From Deltaproteobacteria bacterium (lineage in GTDB: Bacteria > Myxococcota_A > JAADFL01), in the NCBI GenBank assembly GCA_013152945.1, contig JAADFL010000155.1:1-39437 (forward strand): a stretch of DNA of 39,437 bases, given 5' to 3'. A program made the position numbers and the translations under genes. Shown one piece after another: positions 7,103-14,357 of the stretch (its first letter is position 1; the number at the start of each line of letters is the position of its first letter). The notes under the pieces were generated by a model, which ran no database searches, was not told the origin of the DNA, and saw only the letters and a program-made list of their open reading frames with translations.

Positions 7103-7888
7103 ATGTTTTCATCTCTACTCACGGCATCCACAGGTCTGCAAGCTCAACAATTATCCATAGACGTCATTGCCAACAACCTGGCCAACGTAAATACCGTAGG
7201 TTTTAAACGGTCCCGTGCGGATTTCGAAGATCTTCTATACCACACGTACAGGGCTCCCGGCACCAAGTCGGCCAGGGGGGTTGAAATTCCCACCGGACTA
7301 CAGGTCGGAAGAGGCACGAGACCGGTCGCCACGTCCCGGGAATTCAGCACGGGGGAACTTCGTAACACGGGCAATCCTCTTGACCTGGCGATAGAGGGGA
7401 AAGGTTTTTTTCAGGTCAGGCTTCCATCCGGTGAACTGGCCTATACAAGGGCGGGCGCATTTAAAACCGACGCGCTGGGGCAGTTAACCACACCGGACGG
7501 TAATCCCGTGGAGCCGGCAATCTCTATTCCGCCCGATGCCGTCAACGTGACGATTGGAAAGGACGGCAGCGTAACGGCTGCCATAGCCGGCCAGCCGGAC
7601 GCTGTTGATCTCGGTCAAATTCAGCTTGCATATTTTGTCAACCCTGCAGGCCTGCTTTCGAAAGGAAGGAATCTCTATACCGAGACCAATGCCAGCGGAC
7701 CGCCCAGTATATCCTCTCCGGGAGAAAACGGCGTAGGCACCCTTGCCCAGGGTTTCCTTGAATCATCGAACGTCAAGATAATGGAGGAGATGGTAGACAT
7801 GATCGTCAGCCAAAGAGCCTATGAAATCAATGCCAAGGTAGTGCAGACCGTAGATCAGATGCTTCACTACCTGTCCAGCCTGAGGTGA
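7103..7888 (+). CDS. flgG: Distal rod protein FlgG
   Basis: FlgG forms the distal rod. The protein is 261 residues, the normal size. It begins MFSSLLTASTGLQAQQLSID with NNLANVNTVGFKRSRADFEDL, carries the FlgG-typical region RPVATSREFSTGELRNTGN, then LAIEGKGFFQV and YTRAGAFKTDALGQ, and closes with SNVKIMEEMVDMIVSQRAYE and an axial helix. A strong AAGGAGGAATTCGCC precedes the ATG. The residues between about 20 and 65 correspond to the FlgG-specific stretch that makes the distal rod rigid compared with the hook. Confidence 0.97.
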   Translation: MFSSLLTASTGLQAQQLSIDVIANNLANVNTVGFKRSRADFEDLLYHTYRAPGTKSARGVEIPTGLQVGRGTRPVATSREFSTGELRNTGNPLDLAIEGKGFFQVRLPSGELAYTRAGAFKTDALGQLTTPDGNPVEPAISIPPDAVNVTIGKDGSVTAAIAGQPDAVDLGQIQLAYFVNPAGLLSKGRNLYTETNASGPPSISSPGENGVGTLAQGFLESSNVKIMEEMVDMIVSQRAYEINAKVVQTVDQMLHYLSSLR

Positions 7889-7892
7889 TACC

Positions 7893-8615
7893 ATGAAATT
7901 TCATTTATTTCATACTTGTACTATATCGGCTGTTTTCATGATGATGACGATTCCATGCCAGGCAGGTTCCCACGGCAGGTTCACCTCGAAAAGGTTGCGA
8001 AATGCCGTATTGGAGGCCTTGTGGCGGACTTCGCCCTATCCAAAGGAATGGGTAAAACTCGAGTATATAAAAGGAGGCCCCGATCACGAGATTTCAGAGA
8101 GAACCAAACTCGACATACAATTCAGTGCTTCGAGCCGATTTCTCGGCCCGGTCCCTGCCAAGGTGTATGAATCCATGGACGGTGAACAAGAGAGGAGCTA
8201 TTGGGTTACCGCGTTCATAAGGGTAACGATTCCCGTAGTCGTCACCACCAGGGACATGGCAAGGGGTTCTGTCATTTCTCCCGAAGATGTTTGCGTTGCA
8301 AAAAGAGATCTGGCTGATCTCTCCGCATCTTACATTCAGGCGGACAAGCTGTCCCAGGTCTACGGCATGAAACTCAAGGTGCCGTTTGCGGCGGGCCGTC
8401 CGCTGTACAGCAAGGTTTTAAAGCAACCCGCTGTTGTTCACAAAGGGGATCCTGTAGAAATACTTGCACGTGGAAACGGTATTCTCATTACGGCACCCGG
8501 TATCGCCAGGGCCGATGCAGGTGTAGGAGAGATGGTTCCGGTTTTAAACAAACGTTCCAGACTCCAATGTATCTGCAAGGTTTTGGACGAGCGGCAGGTG
8601 GAGGTGCGATTTTGA
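7893..8615 (+). CDS. flgA: P-ring assembly chaperone FlgA
   Basis: FlgA is a periplasmic chaperone needed for FlgI assembly into the P ring. The 240-residue product starts with a signal peptide (MKFHLFHTCTISAVFMMMTI, cleavage near CQA-GSH). The C-terminal half from about residue 115 is the SAF/FlgA domain: VVVTTRDMARGSVISPEDV, then GMKLKVPFAAGRPLYSKVL and KGDPVEILARGNGILIT. The ATG is 4 bases after the flgG stop with GAGGTGATACC before it. It directly precedes flgH and flgI, its functional partners. Confidence 0.93.
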   Translation: MKFHLFHTCTISAVFMMMTIPCQAGSHGRFTSKRLRNAVLEALWRTSPYPKEWVKLEYIKGGPDHEISERTKLDIQFSASSRFLGPVPAKVYESMDGEQERSYWVTAFIRVTIPVVVTTRDMARGSVISPEDVCVAKRDLADLSASYIQADKLSQVYGMKLKVPFAAGRPLYSKVLKQPAVVHKGDPVEILARGNGILITAPGIARADAGVGEMVPVLNKRSRLQCICKVLDERQVEVRF

Positions 8616-9331
8616 TCCGCCGTAAGATGCCTGTACACGTTTCATTGCTTTTATCCCTGGCATTGAGTGTTCCCCTGAATGGATGCGTCGGCCATATCAT
8701 GCCGTATTCACCAAAGGAGAGGCCTCTCCCAAAGGGACCCTGGGACAGATATAGTTCGAGCAATGAGCAGGAGCCGTCCCTCTGGCTTCCGGCCGGCACG
8801 GGCAACTACCTTTTTACCGACAGAAGAGCTTTTGTTGAAGGTGATATCCTGACCATAAGGATTGTAGAAGAAGCCAAAGCATTGAGAAGCACCGGCACTG
8901 AATTGGAAAAAAAGTCGGACATTTCCGCTGGCGCCAGTGCTTTTTTCGGCTTTCTCAAGGCATTGCAACAAGCCAACCCCAACTATGATCAATCCAAAAT
9001 GATAGGTTTGGGCATGGACAACAGCTTCAAGGGTAAGGGCCAAACCGTGAGAAACGACAAGCTCGAGGCCACGGTCACAGCAGTGGTTAGAAAGATTCTG
9101 CCGAACGGCAACCTGTTCGTAGAAGGGCAAAAGGCCATACTGGTCAACGAAGAAGAGCAGCATCTGTATGTAAGTGGCTTGGTAAGGCCTGAAGATGTAC
9201 AAAGAGATAACACGGTATTATCATCACGACTGGCAGATGTACAGGTCGAGTTTACGGGCCGCGGCCTGTTGACCGACCGGACCAAGCCCGGTTGGTTCAC
9301 CAGGCTCTTGGACTGGATTTGGCCTTTTTGA
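8612..9331 (+). CDS. flgH: L-ring lipoprotein FlgH
   Basis: FlgH is the outer-membrane lipoprotein of the L ring. I choose the TTG at 8612, which overlaps the flgA stop (TTGA) and follows GGAGG by 7-8 bases. It gives an N-terminus with a positive charge (IRRK) ahead of a hydrophobic stretch and the lipobox LNGC at about residues 22-25. An ATG at 8627 would lose the basic residues; an upstream ATG at 8567 would bury the signal inside the chain. The mature part shows DRRAFVEGDILTIRIVEEAK and the C-terminal NLFVEGQKAILVNEEEQHLY, SGLVRPEDV and VEFTGRGLL signatures. Its 239 residues match family length. Confidence 0.94.
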   Translation: MIRRKMPVHVSLLLSLALSVPLNGCVGHIMPYSPKERPLPKGPWDRYSSSNEQEPSLWLPAGTGNYLFTDRRAFVEGDILTIRIVEEAKALRSTGTELEKKSDISAGASAFFGFLKALQQANPNYDQSKMIGLGMDNSFKGKGQTVRNDKLEATVTAVVRKILPNGNLFVEGQKAILVNEEEQHLYVSGLVRPEDVQRDNTVLSSRLADVQVEFTGRGLLTDRTKPGWFTRLLDWIWPF

Positions 9332-9348
9332 AAAACGGAGATGTTGAA

Positions 9349-10482
9349 TTGAATTTATTATCGACCCCAATATCTATCAAAAAATCAATATTGCCGTTAT
9401 CACTGTTATCTTTCGTCATGGTATGCGGATCCGTGGATGCGGCAAGGATCAAGGATATTGCCGACCTCTCTATTGCCAGGTCCAATGAATTGGTCGGATA
9501 TGGCTTGGTAGCCGGCCTCCAGAGGACAGGGGATGACCAAAAGGTCCTATTCACCCTCCAATCGCTCGCATCAATGTTGTCCCGGTTCGGAGTCAATATT
9601 TCTGAAAGGCAATTGCAGGTAAGAAACGTTGCGGCAGTCATGGTAACGGCCGAGCTGCCCCCCTTCGCTCACAAAGGAGCCAGGTTCGATGTACAGGTAT
9701 CATCCATCGGAAATGCGAAAAGCCTGGAAGGCGGTCTGTTGCTTCTGACACCCTTGCGAGGACCAAACGGCAAGATATATGCGATTGCTCAAGGTCCTTT
9801 GTCGGTCGGCGGTTATTCCGCATCGGGAAACAGCGGGAGCAGGGCATCAAAAAACCATACTGCTGTAGGCAGAGTGCCCTCCGGCGCGGTAGTGGAGGTC
9901 GAAACAGGGACATCACTCAAGAATGCCGCCACCTTGGATTGGCTGCTAGAGTACCCGGATTTCACTACCGCGGTCAGAATGGCCAATGCAATCAACAGGA
10001 AACAGGGCAAGAATATTGCCAAGGCAATAGATTCAGGTACGGTTAGGATAGCAGTGCCGGAGGCTTCCCGGGACAAACTGCCGGAGCTTGTCGTGCAAAT
10101 AGAGCAGATTGAAATCGAGCCTGACTCTACGGCCAAGGTAGTGGTAAACGAACGAACAGGCACGGTTATAGTAGGTGAACACGTTCGGTTGCATGCCGTG
10201 GCAATAGCACATGGAGCACTCCATGTAAGTATCCAGGAATCATACAATGTTTCCCAGCCAGCCATGTCCTTCAAGGGACCGGGAGCCACTGTCGTCACTC
10301 CGGAGAGCAAGGTCGGAGTAGGCGAGGAAAAAGGCGGCCTCAATTTTGTTCCCAAATCCGTTACCATCAGCGACCTGGTAAGAGGGTTGAACGCTATAGG
10401 CGCCTCCCCGCGCGACCTTATCGGAATACTACAGGGATTGAAGGCTGCCGGCGCATTGGAAGCCGAACTGGAGATAATGTAA
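9349..10482 (+). CDS. flgI: P-ring protein FlgI
   Basis: FlgI forms the periplasmic P ring around the rod. The best start is TTG at 9349, with GGAG about 8-9 bases upstream. It gives the signal peptide MNLLSTPISIKKSILPLSLL with cleavage after SVDA. A frame from 9292 would begin inside flgH. The mature protein begins ARIKDIADL and then NELVGYGLVAGLQRTGDDQK, the family N-terminus. GARFDVQVSSIGNAKSLEGG, VVNERTGTVIVG and the C-terminal ISDLVRGLNAIGASPRDLIG signatures are all present. The 377-residue length is normal. It is followed four bases later by the rod-binding/M23 gene. Confidence 0.95.
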   Translation: MNLLSTPISIKKSILPLSLLSFVMVCGSVDAARIKDIADLSIARSNELVGYGLVAGLQRTGDDQKVLFTLQSLASMLSRFGVNISERQLQVRNVAAVMVTAELPPFAHKGARFDVQVSSIGNAKSLEGGLLLLTPLRGPNGKIYAIAQGPLSVGGYSASGNSGSRASKNHTAVGRVPSGAVVEVETGTSLKNAATLDWLLEYPDFTTAVRMANAINRKQGKNIAKAIDSGTVRIAVPEASRDKLPELVVQIEQIEIEPDSTAKVVVNERTGTVIVGEHVRLHAVAIAHGALHVSIQESYNVSQPAMSFKGPGATVVTPESKVGVGEEKGGLNFVPKSVTISDLVRGLNAIGASPRDLIGILQGLKAAGALEAELEIM

Positions 10483-10486
10483 GTCA

Positions 10487-11170
10487 ATGATTACAAATTT
10501 CTCACCCGGGACCGTTCAACATCCGGCACATGGTGCCCGCACGACTCTCGGCAACCCGGGTATGGAACATGCCGCCAAGGAATTCGAGGCCCTGGTTTGG
10601 CGTCAAATGTTGAAGGTCATGATGAAAACCATACCATCAGGCGGCATGACAAAAGGACCCTACGGAAACCTTATTGAAGATGAGCTTAGCCGTGCTCTTG
10701 CGGAAAACGGCGGCTTGAAAATCGCGGATACCATAATCGATTCCCTGGACAAGCTTGACCCGGATCGTTCGTCGTTGATATTGCCGGTCACGGGAAGAAT
10801 TACCTCCAGCTTTGGCGAACGAATCGACCCATTTACAAAATTGCCTGCATTCCATCCCGGTATTGACATCGCAGCGCCTTGCGGCACTCCTGTTTCAGCT
10901 TCATCATCCGGCACGGTATCCTTTGCAGGGAATGGCAATGGATATGGAAATTTGATCATGATAACTGATAACCAGGGCAGGCATATCCTGTACGGCCACC
11001 TGGAAGAAATCGATGTCAAGGCGGGCGACAAAATAACGCAGGGCCAAATAATCGGCAGCGTGGGCAACACGGGGAGAAGCACCGGCCCCCATCTCCATTT
11101 CGAAGTTCGGGCCAAAGATGGCCCGATTGACCCATTCACAGCAGGACTCAGGAGACCGTCACATTTATGA
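10487..11170 (+). CDS. flgJ: FlgJ-type rod-binding domain fused to an M23 (LytM) peptidase
   Basis: The product should cap the growing rod and cut peptidoglycan for its passage. Residues ~27-88 match the rod-binding domain of FlgJ (AAKEFEALVWRQMLKVMM, GPYGNLIEDELSRALAENGG, IADTII). Residues ~98-220 are an M23 zinc metallopeptidase: H123 and D127 in FHPGIDIAAP and the HLH pair at 202-204 in TGPHLHFEV supply the zinc ligands; YGHL is at 169-172. In enterobacterial FlgJ the second domain is instead a glucosaminidase, so the lytic domain differs. No signal peptide is visible, which fits export through the flagellar gate as a rod protein. All catalytic residues are present, so activity is expected. 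The 227 residues make the two domains nearly contiguous. Confidence 0.9.
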   Translation: MITNFSPGTVQHPAHGARTTLGNPGMEHAAKEFEALVWRQMLKVMMKTIPSGGMTKGPYGNLIEDELSRALAENGGLKIADTIIDSLDKLDPDRSSLILPVTGRITSSFGERIDPFTKLPAFHPGIDIAAPCGTPVSASSSGTVSFAGNGNGYGNLIMITDNQGRHILYGHLEEIDVKAGDKITQGQIIGSVGNTGRSTGPHLHFEVRAKDGPIDPFTAGLRRPSHL

Positions 11171-11199
11171 CAGCATTTTTACTCCATGTTTTCATAATG

Positions 11200-11226
11200 T
11201 TATCGGCCAAGATTAAACTTTTTTCA
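11200..11226 (-). promoter_or_regulatory. Possible antisense sigma-28-like promoter
   Basis: On the minus strand a perfect GCCGATAA (11200-11207) is preceded, after 15 bases, by TGAA (11223-11226). The sigma-28 pattern is TAAA-N15-GCCGATAA, so three of four -35 bases match. Transcription would run back into the 3' end of flgJ, opposite to the flgM promoter 10 bases away. It may be fortuitous. Confidence 0.3.
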
Positions 11227-11235
11227 ATGCCGGGC

Positions 11236-11262
11236 TAAAGATTTTTTAAGTAAGGACGATGT
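11236..11262 (+). promoter_or_regulatory. Sigma-28 promoter of flgM-flgN-flgK
   Basis: TAAAGATT (11236-11243) and GACGATGT (11255-11262) are separated by exactly 11 bases. The sigma-28 (FliA) consensus is TAAAGTTT-N11-GCCGATAA. The flgM start is 40 bases downstream of the -10 element, with CGGAGGTG before the ATG. Autogenous control of flgM by sigma-28 is the usual arrangement. Confidence 0.75.
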
Positions 11263-11301
11263 TCATAGATGTAGGGGGCCATTGTCGCCCGGAGGTGTGA
11301 G

Positions 11302-11610
11302 ATGAAAGTCGTACATGAAATAGGATTCAATCCCCCGAAAGACGTGCAAGACCATGGTGAGCATCTTGATATGAATATCAATGACAACTCACCTACCGAT
11401 GTCTCAAGAGCAGCGATAGTCGACTTGAAGGGAGCAGAACGAGTGGATGCCCTTGTAAAGCAGACAATGGAAATGCGGGGGAGTAAAAAACAACGAGTCG
11501 ATAAAATCAAGATGGAAATCCAAGCAGGAAAATATAGGCCCAATCCTGAAGCCGCGGCTCGTGGAATAATAGAAGAAGCTCTCTTCTTCGATTCGTTGTT
11601 GAACCAGTAA
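11302..11610 (+). CDS. flgM: Anti-sigma-28 factor FlgM
   Basis: FlgM binds sigma-28 and is secreted when the hook is finished, which releases late-gene expression. The protein has 102 residues, close to family size. The N-terminal half is polar and looks disordered. The C-terminal half carries the sigma-binding pattern: RVDKIKMEIQAGKYRPNPEA followed by ARGIIEEALF, which corresponds to the conserved 'R++ I+ I.+G.Y.vd...iA..ll' of FlgM. Preceded by a sigma-28 promoter and followed by flgN and flgK, the standard neighbours. The stop overlaps the next start (TAATG). Confidence 0.88.
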   Translation: MKVVHEIGFNPPKDVQDHGEHLDMNINDNSPTDVSRAAIVDLKGAERVDALVKQTMEMRGSKKQRVDKIKMEIQAGKYRPNPEAAARGIIEEALFFDSLLNQ

Positions 11611-11879
11611 TGTCATACAACTCACCAAAGAACTCTTTTTTCGAACTGGTTGAAGAGCTGAAAAGCGGCTTGATTTCTTTCGACCTAAATAAAATCAACA
11701 GCAATATCAGCCTAATTGAAGAAGAACTGGCATTCATGACAGTGCATGCCACGCAAATCAAACCGGACTTGGATGTCCTTAAACGCAACCTCGGGCCGAC
11801 ATTGGCCCTCGCATTACGCGGAGCAATGCTTGCTGAAAACGATGTTCAACAGGTTTTGGGTTCCTGTAGGAGAGCATAA
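11610..11879 (+). CDS. flgN: Short FlgN-like export chaperone
   Basis: FlgN chaperones the hook-filament junction proteins FlgK and FlgL. This 89-residue protein is shorter than typical FlgN (about 140) and sequence resemblance is weak. It is an all-helical, charged protein (FFELVEELKSGLISF, then NISLIEEELAFMTVHATQIK). The call rests mainly on its place between flgM and flgK, with both junctions overlapping by one base (TAATG at each end). No signal peptide or membrane segment is seen. Confidence 0.65.
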   Translation: MSYNSPKNSFFELVEELKSGLISFDLNKINSNISLIEEELAFMTVHATQIKPDLDVLKRNLGPTLALALRGAMLAENDVQQVLGSCRRA

Positions 11880-13270
11880 TGGCGGGTTTATTCGGCTTAC
11901 TGGATGTAGGAAGGAGCGCCCTCCTGGCCGAGCAATTAGGCACAATGGTCACAAGCCACAACATAGCAAATGTCAACACCGACGGATACACCAGGCGCAA
12001 CTTGGTTCTTTCACCGGGCGATCCCGTGGAGATAAGGGGAAAGCTTATCGGCTCCGGTGTCAAGGAAGAATCCATCAGGTCGCAGAGGAGCAAATTGATC
12101 GAGCAAGAACTGCTCAAGAACCGCGCGGACCTGGGCAAGGACTCGGCAAGGACATCAATGCTTCCGTACCTGGAATCCGCAATTGCACCGCAAGAGGGTG
12201 GGGGAATCGAAGACGGCCTCAGCAATTTCTTTGCTGCGTGGCAGGATTTGTCCGCCCAGCCGCAAAGCACGGCGGCCCGGGGACAAGTGCTCACATCAGG
12301 CAAGGTTCTCGCCTCCAGGATCAGTAATGTTTTCAATGAATTGGCAGACCAACGAAGGGCCATTTCCAAAGACGTGGAAAGCCTTGCCGGAGAAATCAAC
12401 GACCTCACCGCCCAGATAGCGAGGCTCAACCCGGAGGTTGAAAAGGCGAAGCTTTCAACTGGTGATCCGGGTGATATCAGGGACCAGCGGGACAGGCTTT
12501 TGAATGACCTGGCCGGTAAAATAGAAATCAAGACATTCGAAGATGATAACGGGGTGGTCGAAGTATATACGGCCGGAGGCAGGGCCCTGGTCACACAAAA
12601 CCATTCGGCTGTCATGACAGTAACGCCCTCTGCTTCCGATCCGTACGGAGCCACGATTGAACTGGCCATGGACAACGGTAAAAAACACGATATCACCGAC
12701 TCGCTTGGTGGAGGGGAGATGGCCGGCCTGATGAGTGCGTCGACGGACATATCGGTTTACATGGACCGCCTCGACGACTTTGCTTTCCAGTTGACCAACC
12801 GCGTCAACACCATACACAGTGCAGGATACGGACTCGATGGAACAGGCGGCAGAAACTTCTTCAGGGCACCTCCAGATCCCCTGAATCCGGGTGGTGCAGC
12901 CTCTGCCATGTCCATATCACCCGACGTGGACGGACAAACAGATAACGTTGCTGCTGCTACAGATCCCTCTTCCCTTCCCGGCGACAACAGGAATGCGCTC
13001 GCAATGGGGGCATTGAACGACATCGAGACCGGAGAATTCTCACAGATAGTCGGTGACATCGGGCTGACAATATCAGATGCCGAAAGTGACGAGACCTTTC
13101 ACCAGGGGACCTTCGACCAAACCAAGGCTTTCAGGGATTCCATATCAGGGGTTTCCCTGGAAGAAGAAATGGTCAACATGATCAAATACCAGCAGGCGTT
13201 CGCCGCTGCTGCAAAGGTCATCCAAACCGCAGACGAACTGTTCGACAGCCTCCTGTCCATGAAACGTTGA
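11879..13270 (+). CDS. flgK: Hook-filament junction protein FlgK (HAP1)
   Basis: FlgK is the first junction protein between hook and filament. The N-terminus has the axial motif (MVTSHNIANVNTDGYTRRNL) and the C-terminus the matching helix (VSLEEEMVNMIKYQQAFAAA, AKVIQTADELFDSLLSM). At 463 residues it is a little shorter than the enterobacterial protein (about 547), the difference being in the variable surface domains. It is third in the sigma-28 operon flgM-flgN-flgK. The start overlaps the flgN stop. Confidence 0.95.
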   Translation: MAGLFGLLDVGRSALLAEQLGTMVTSHNIANVNTDGYTRRNLVLSPGDPVEIRGKLIGSGVKEESIRSQRSKLIEQELLKNRADLGKDSARTSMLPYLESAIAPQEGGGIEDGLSNFFAAWQDLSAQPQSTAARGQVLTSGKVLASRISNVFNELADQRRAISKDVESLAGEINDLTAQIARLNPEVEKAKLSTGDPGDIRDQRDRLLNDLAGKIEIKTFEDDNGVVEVYTAGGRALVTQNHSAVMTVTPSASDPYGATIELAMDNGKKHDITDSLGGGEMAGLMSASTDISVYMDRLDDFAFQLTNRVNTIHSAGYGLDGTGGRNFFRAPPDPLNPGGAASAMSISPDVDGQTDNVAAATDPSSLPGDNRNALAMGALNDIETGEFSQIVGDIGLTISDAESDETFHQGTFDQTKAFRDSISGVSLEEEMVNMIKYQQAFAAAAKVIQTADELFDSLLSMKR

Positions 13271-13442
13271 ATACCTGATTAGTATTACGGGCAACCCTTC
13301 CATGCCGTCACTGTGTAAGATGCCAAGTATTCCTGCATCCTTCATCGCCGTGCACGACCCGGATTCTTCCGTCATGTTCAACTCATTGATATCGTGGGTA
13401 TATTTTGATGTGAAAAAAACCAACCTGGGAAGGGAACAGGAC

Positions 13443-13874
13443 TCAACCTCTCAATGTCCGGCGATAGGCCCTGGCCCCTTTATTATTCCTTTGGAAGCAA
13501 TCGAGTTTGTTACCTAATTCACTCTTCAACGAAAACAAGCTCCTGGAAACTCGTTCATCGAGCCCTACGCAAAGATTGATCAATCCGGCTATTTCGAGCA
13601 GCTTTGAACCTGCTTCGACACGTTCTTCTTTCTTCAATTTTGGCCCGGCCCGTAGAACTGCATCCGCTGCCATGAAGTCTGCAATGGCCCCTGCCCTGGC
13701 CTGTACCAGCTTTTCAAGCAATTCCACGTTCATAGCCCGCTCGGCGCCTTGCTCCTGCGTACGCTGTATTTCAAGGTCCAAGGCCTTTGTGGCACCCAAA
13801 AATGCTTCGCAAGCCTTCAGCTTTCTTTCAATACCATCCATGGGAGACATGGTTTTCTTTCGTTCCATGTTCAT
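13443..13874 (-). CDS. FliT-position flagellar chaperone candidate
   Basis: This 143-residue cytoplasmic, helical protein has no strong family signature visible by eye. It starts MNMERKKTMSPMDGIERKL and continues with long amphipathic helices (LEIQRTQEQGAERAMNVELL, then LVQARAGAIADFMAADAVL). The ATG overlaps the fliS stop by four bases (ATGA), so it is translated with fliS. In many bacteria the gene after fliS is fliT, the FliD chaperone, and the size and helical content would fit. The FliT label is by position only. It ends facing flgK; the 172 bases between (13271-13442) show no gene or clear terminator. Confidence 0.6.
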   Translation of the reverse strand: MNMERKKTMSPMDGIERKLKACEAFLGATKALDLEIQRTQEQGAERAMNVELLEKLVQARAGAIADFMAADAVLRAGPKLKKEERVEAGSKLLEIAGLINLCVGLDERVSRSLFSLKSELGNKLDCFQRNNKGARAYRRTLRG

Positions 13875-14302
13875 AGAGCTGCTCCTCCGGCGTTTTGTTC
13901 CATTATTTCCGGTTTCACACCATTAAAATTCACTGCTCTTCCCTCTGCCAGGGATTGCCATGCTTCACGCAGTTCATCGAGAACCTTCAGAGGGGCATGG
14001 TATAGTTCCACGTCGTTTTTGACCGAAGCCTCGAGAAGCATTTTCAATATGTATAAATAGAGTGATTTCAAATTTGCAGTTATCTGGTCCCCTTCATCAC
14101 GCAATGCAGTTAAAAGTTCACCGACCAGCGCGGAAGCCCGGTTGATTTCCTTGTCTCGAAGTTCGAACTTCCGTTCGGCCTGGGCTTGTTGCGCTGTCTT
14201 GATTGCCGTTATCGCGCCATCGTAACATAGCAAGATCAAGCGCAACGGGCTGGCTGTTAGAACACTGGTCTCTTTGTACTGCCTGAAAGCTTTGCTCTTC
14301 AT
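13871..14302 (-). CDS. fliS: Flagellin chaperone FliS
   Basis: FliS binds the C-terminus of newly made flagellin, keeps it unpolymerised and delivers it to the export gate. The 143 residues include the family N-terminus (AFRQYKETSVLTASPLRLIL, then LCYDGAITAIKTA) and the helix bundle with SALVGELLTALRDEGDQI and LKSLYLYILKMLLEASVKND. A strong GGAGG lies 8 bases before the ATG at 14302. It is located after fliD, the usual order. Confidence 0.95.
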   Translation of the reverse strand: MKSKAFRQYKETSVLTASPLRLILLCYDGAITAIKTAQQAQAERKFELRDKEINRASALVGELLTALRDEGDQITANLKSLYLYILKMLLEASVKNDVELYHAPLKVLDELREAWQSLAEGRAVNFNGVKPEIMEQNAGGAAL

Positions 14303-14357
14303 TTCACCAACCTCCGTTAACCGTTTTTGCCACTCTTTGCCGGCTGTTCACTCTATG

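Noticed and set aside
8567-8611. ATG start for FlgH inside flgA
   Set aside because: It would put 15 extra residues before the lipoprotein signal. The TTG at 8612 has an SD and a basic n-region.
11779-12750. 323-codon frame on the minus strand opposite flgK
   Set aside because: It lies wholly within flgK, has no recognisable family and is the antisense shadow of a GC-biased, well supported gene.
13271-13442. Small frames in the flgK-fliT gap
   Set aside because: Short frames on both strands extend into flanking genes, and none has a convincing RBS or known motif.
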